Assembly: GCA_019649035.1 (NCBI GenBank)
Contig: BMAT01013347.1
Span: forward strand, 59,083 to 85,762
Source: Elysia marginata
Taxonomy: Eukaryota; Mollusca; Gastropoda; Plakobranchidae
Length of the DNA stretch: 26,680 bases
Direction: 5' to 3'
Shown: in pieces, positions 21,991-26,680 of the stretch
Numbering within the stretch: the first letter of the stretch is position 1
Layout: each line of letters opens with the position of its first letter
Notes under the pieces: model-generated
The model's input: only the letters and a program-made list of their open reading frames with translations
The model's database searches: none
Told to the model about the DNA's origin: nothing
Program-made: the position numbers and the translations under genes

Positions 21991-22802
21991 ACGAAAACTT
22001 TATTAGAGTTTAATTACAGGGTTTATATTCCCAACAAGGCTAATTTCAGATTATATTAAATTTGTGTCTAGTGCACAATTCAATCATGTAAAAACTACTG
22101 TGCAGTTTAAGTCTCAAACAGGGGACTTTCTCTCAGCCTACATGTTTGCCTCTCCTTGAAATAAAACATGTGAGAAATGTTAACTTGGCAATGGAGCCAA
22201 TCAAAGTAAAAAATTTTCCACTCAAATTAACCCATTATTGGTTTGTAAAAAAAATCTACCTAGCGTAACTGCAAACCAAAGGTAAAATTCATTGAAAAAA
22301 ACCAACAAAAGTAAAGAATATAAAGAGGCAAAACCTGTGGAATCAGTGTTCAGAATTTTCCTGTATGCCAACTTGAAATGTTCTCAGATTCTTAAAGGCT
22401 TAACTATATTTGCAACCTTTAATTAATGAGAAAATAGCTTTGGAATTGTAGACAAATATTTTCCAAATAAAAAATCAAAAGCACATCCTGCTGCTAAAGC
22501 TAATTTGAGAATAGATTTTAGCACACAATGCAAAAGAATTCAGAGTCTGCTGAAATATTCCCAAATGTAAACTAAGAATAAATTTGAAATTATAAGAGCT
22601 TAACAGTAACATCATGCCCAGGTATAAAAAGTCCATAATATTTTCACATGGTTCACATATTAACATGAATGACAAAACCATCAATATGGCCATATTGTAG
22701 CTATTATTGAAAAGTAAAAATGCAAAGTAGTGTAAAAATGCAAAGTTTTCTTTATCAAATCAATCTTTTTCTTCTCCCTTTTTAAAAATAAGTATATCTA
22801 AA

Positions 22803-23030
22803 CTGAGATGCAAGCACCTTATGCATGAAAAGCAGGAAGTTTTTGACCCTCAATTATGTGCTCCGCCCGACACTGATAGCCAACAGCTGCCCCCATAGAA
22901 TCTTTGATAGATCAACTAAAAAAGTAAATACAACTCTGCACTTGGGCCAACACAGCTGTACAACCAAAAAGAGGTGTTGATTTTCTTTAATAGTTTAGTT
23001 TCATTTCTTTTTGGAAAACTTACATTCCTG
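22803..23030. mobile_element. hAT-like short element, copy 2
   Basis: Starts CTGAGATGCAAGCACCTTATG and ends TTGGAAAACTTACATTCCTG, matching both ends of the element at 19790-19980 (AAGCAGGAA after the left end, GGAAAACTT before the right end). The middle differs, including a GC-rich CTCCGCCCGACACTG stretch. No perfect target duplication is seen. Confidence 0.5.
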
Positions 23031-24558
23031 TTTTAAAGTTTAGAAGCATCAGAAAACAGACTATGTGACTCTGTTTATCATTGTTTTAAAATTAACTACG
23101 CTACTAAGTTCTCCATAATAAAAGTATAAATAAAAGAATATGAGTGATTCTGTACTTAATTTTGTAAAACAAATAAATGAATGAAATTCTCTGTAAAACT
23201 TAGGGAATAGATGGACAACAATCGACAGCAAATTCCAGTTCATATTTTAAGAATATTATTTTCTAGGCTTGTGGTCAACTAGCAACAATAAAAAACAAAA
23301 AACCCTTGACAAAACTAAACAAAACCATACCAAATTTAAATTTATGACTTCTGGTGTCTTATTGCAGTCAGCTGCAACTTGATACATGTATATAAAACTA
23401 TAAATTGCTCAACATAAAATAATGATACATAATTATGTATCTAGTTGGATCATTTTGTAACAAAAATAACATGGACTTACAAAAGTATAAACTGAAAATT
23501 TACTTTACAAGAAGGTTTCGAAGGTTGCGAGGACAAAACTTTATCAACAAAGAGGAATATCAGCTCACATTCAATTTTGAGAAGATACAGTAGCATTAAA
23601 ATAATAAGGGCCAGTGTCAATATTGCAATCCTGAATTACATTAAGTCTATAATTCAAACTTAACCTCAACTTTTTAGGTTCAGGTTAAAAACCATGAAAA
23701 ATTTTTCAAGAATAATTAAATAAAAACCGCTGTATAACTTTTAAGAGTTGTCACAATAAAAACCTCTTAATTGAAAAAATTGAGGAAAAAGAACCAGGTT
23801 TCTTCTAGTTCTACTCTCTAAATTTTCTGTTCAAATAGAATCTTCTATCTTTATTTCTTTCTGCAAAAGTGTACATCTTCATAAAAAAATTATACAATTC
23901 TTATAGAGTCTACTCACATCCCAATTCCTTGATGCAAAAGTCTAACAATATTTAAAAAGTTGCATAATGTCCAAATATTCTAAAAACTCTAATATGTCTT
24001 TGTACAGCCACAACAATTATTGAATTTAGAACACTAATCAAGTTTTATATACATTTGGTATACATAGAAGAAACAACACCGTCACATTTTTATAAATAAA
24101 ATAATTGAAATTATGACAAGAGCAAGGGGAGAAAAGCACACCTTTAAAAAGACCAAATGTCACACGATGTGATGAAATCAGGCGTCAACCTGGGTCAAAC
24201 CCAGGAACTAGCTGCTAAAACTAATAAATTACTATTACATAAGTCTACCTCGCCGGCTTATAAATCAAATACCTCAGATTCTAGTAAAGTTAGAATAATG
24301 ATTTTAAAAAATAATTCATTTCATATATGAAGCTTTCTCATAATACTAATTAGTCCAAATGTCCAAACTTTGACATAAGCCTGGTTTCACCACTTTGGGT
24401 CACAAATACAGATTATCTGAAAAGATAATTTTTTTTTCGCCTTTGCAATGAAGTAAATCAATATCATGTGAGTTAAGATCAGTTATACCCTTAACAAAAT
24501 AACAGTTATAACAAATCTGCGGCAACCCTAACATCCACTAATGAAACTCTACATCAAT

Positions 24559-24582
24559 TGTGTGTGTGTGGGTGTGTGTGTG
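24559..24582 (+). repeat. GT dinucleotide microsatellite
   Basis: About 12 TG units with one interruption (GTGGGTG), followed by GCATGCA. Confidence 0.9.
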
Positions 24583-25031
24583 CATGCAAGAAATCTAAGC
24601 TGAGTCATGTTTGTAACTGCTAAATTTATTATATAAAAAATATATTAAATTCATAAAAGATGTTCTCAGAGATCCAATATTAATGAAAAATAGCTTGCCT
24701 TCATTGTGTATTTTCCCTATCTCAATATCTCAATGCCAACTAAATTTAAGAAAGAAAAACAGAGTGGAAATCAGTTTTTAGCTGTACAAAAATGGATTTG
24801 TTGATTTGAGAGTAAGCAGATCCATCGCCTCTTTTGAACAATTACAATTTCATTAACAAAAGTACTGCCTATGTTGATTATTTTAGAAAAAGGAACAATT
24901 TAAAGCAGTTATTGACAGCACACATAAAGCAAAAAAAAAAAATGCCAACAATATTGCAATATTGATATACAATGACTATGTATAAATCTTTATGTTACAT
25001 AATTACAAGATATGCAAGCAATTTAAAAAAA

Positions 25032-25290
25032 TTAAAATTACCTGCCTTTTTTTTCCTTTACTTAGTAAACTCTTGATTGCCAATTTTTGTTCTTTTTTAG
25101 TTTTATGAATGGTCAAAGGGATACAATCATAAAAAACGTTTTATGAATGGTCAAAGAGATACAATCATAAGAAACATGGTGAGCCAAATAGATTGTTTTC
25201 CTTGCCAAAAAGCAAACCTGCATACATTTTAACTTTGACTATTTTTTTTAATGCTAGGGGCAGATAACCTACCGGGCAGGCAAGGGTTAA
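25032..25290. mobile_element. TTAA-bounded piggyBac-like short element, copy 2
   Basis: The left end TTAAAATTACCTGCC and the right end (inverted: TTAACCCTTGCCTGCC) form an imperfect terminal inverted repeat that includes TTAA at both sides. The interior aligns with the element at 11213-11433 (CCAAATAGATTGTTTTCC, TTTGACTATTTTTT). It contains an internal 38-bp tandem duplication not seen in the other copy. No transposase frame is present. Confidence 0.6.
25100..25175. repeat. 38-bp tandem duplication inside the TTAA element
   Basis: Units 25100-25137 and 25138-25175 both begin GTTTTATGAATGGTCAAAG and differ at only two positions (G/A at 25120, A/G at 25171). The duplication is recent relative to the divergence between the two element copies. 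Confidence 0.9.
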
Positions 25291-26680
25291 AAGATACAGC
25301 TTCTTGATTAGAAAAGTAATTAAAAAAGGTGAGGCAGATTCCAGAATTAAAGAATAAGACACAGACGAGTTAAATTAATTTCAACCTAGATACTTCAAAT
25401 ATCTTCATAGAACTAAAACAAATTTAGATAAACAGCTGTATCCTTCTTTGGCAATGAAGACGGAGCACAAACTACAATTTTGGGAAGTTCAAAGTTAAAA
25501 TTTAAATCTCATGGGACTTCAAATATACAAATGAACTGTACCGCTGACATTTGATTGCATGTATCATTTTGTCCAAAACTTAAAATTTAACTCTCATGGG
25601 ACTTCAAATATCCAGATGGACTGTACAGCTGGCATTTGATTGCATATAACTTCATTTTGTCCAAAAGGAACTCCTCTTTCAATTTATCAAACTGACATTT
25701 GTGCCATAATTAATTACTGCTGCAAAAATGTTATATTCAGATATGACTGTAAATGATCCAATATTCAATCAAAATGAATGTGACTGCAGATTTCAATATG
25801 AATAAGATGCATGCCCCTAGCGCTTTGTAATTAAAGAATAGAATGATAGAGCATTCATGCCAGTTTAAAAAGAAAAAAGTGAACTACCAGTCACAGCAAC
25901 ACTGTTTCTATAACCGACATAATAAAATAACCTGTTCCACTTGAACACAGGACAAAGTCAATAGAAATATACCTAACTTTGGAACTACAGGCTTCTGTAA
26001 TAAAGCTTTGACCTAAGAACTCAAATTTCTAGCATAGATGATGAAATGGTTCTACAAAAACCGTAAGTTACAACCGTCTTGTTTACCAAGAAAAATAACG
26101 GATCATTTTTTTGTTCTGTTCTCCTTTGTGTGATACTGCATCAAAACAAGAAGTAGATAACTAAACTAAATTTTTCTGATAATTTATGAGCGATTGCTTC
26201 CTTTCTATCATCTATGAATGCCTAACTGGGACTGTCTCTGATTGGCAGAAACCCATTGCAATATTAGCATGACACAAAAAAAAACCAACAATATTCAAAA
26301 GGAGACAAACTGCCCTTTCAGTCAGGCTTTAATCAATATTGAATTTTGAGGTTGAATTGCAATTTTTTCCAAAGAAGAAAACATTTCCCTAAGATTTGAG
26401 TTGAGGATGTTGGTTCTGATTATTCAGTTTTTCAAATTTTGTACTTTATTCCATACAAAATTATTTCTCTTATAACTATGCCAGAAACATTGTGAAAACA
26501 CAACCAAATCATTTCAAATGTCTCTAAACTAGTCTTAGAGTTCACAAACTGAGGTTTTAGTCTTGGCCAGCCATACTTGATGAAAATAATTGTCCCTTAA
26601 AATATGAGACGTTACAAAAATTTATATGGCAGTGGAAAAGTCACCTAAACTAGCATGCAAAAGAGATCTGATTGGAAAAA
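25291..26680. other. Non-coding stretch to the right edge
   Basis: AT-rich DNA. Apart from the 86-bp tandem duplication at 25495-25666, I see no gene, RNA or element. Confidence 0.5.
25495..25666. repeat. Tandem duplication of about 86 bp
   Basis: Units 25495-25579 and 25580-25666 both run TTAAAATTTAA, CTCATGGGACTTCAAATAT, ACTGTAC-GCTG-CATTTGATT and CATTTTGTCCAAAA. A few substitutions and a 2-base length difference separate them. Confidence 0.9.

Larger units (their letters stand above)
21991..25031. other. Non-coding stretch
   Basis: AT-rich DNA with the hAT-like copy at 22803-23030 and a GT repeat at 24559-24582. Open frames here (22475-22693, 23061-23243 minus) show no splice or domain support. 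Confidence 0.5.

Noticed and set aside
22228-22245. TTAACCCATTATTGG as another piggyBac-like end
   Set aside because: No inverted partner ending in GGGTTAA is present within a reasonable distance.

Overview
This is AT-rich eukaryotic nuclear DNA with long introns, dense poly-A/T runs and short non-autonomous transposon debris. There is no prokaryotic gene packing. CTAGATCTAG-type motifs (about 12510-12550 and 21520-21705) and a Crypton-derived DUF3504 gene suggest an invertebrate, possibly a gastropod mollusc. The species guess is inference only.

All convincing coding sequence is on the minus strand, in two groups of exons. From right to left, the first group is a possible first coding exon (17055-17205), a well-supported exon (15566-15748) and a terminal exon (14379-15190). 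Together they encode a DUF3504 protein, i.e. the tyrosine-recombinase fold that Crypton transposons use and that several animal genes have captured. The stop codon is followed about 225 bases later by AATAAA and a T-rich tract. The second group is three exons (6305-6396, 4690-4909, 2639-3465) that encode a BEN domain followed by a long Ser/Arg-rich, probably disordered tail and a stop. Every splice junction inferred within each group joins in frame.

Exon 15566-15748 ends after the first base of a codon, and BEN exon 6305-6396 begins with the last two bases of one. The two groups could therefore be alternative 3' ends of a single gene (shared N-terminus, then DUF3504 or BEN), giving about 381 or about 490 residues. 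They could equally be two neighbouring genes, with the 5' exons of the BEN gene unrecognised in the 8 kb between them. Transcript data would decide.

The rest is introns and flanks carrying repeats: a 45-bp minisatellite (3769-3903) beside two undetermined bases; two related TTAA-bounded piggyBac-like short elements (11213-11433, 25032-25290); a third TTAA-bounded element packed with palindromes (16463-16765); two copies of a hAT-like short element (19790-19980, 22803-23030); a divergent direct repeat near 12.0-12.8 kb; a CpG-richer block with a 170-bp tandem duplication (21173-21740); and small tandem duplications near 25.1 and 25.5 kb. I see no tRNA, rRNA or CRISPR, and no plus-strand gene that I can support firmly.
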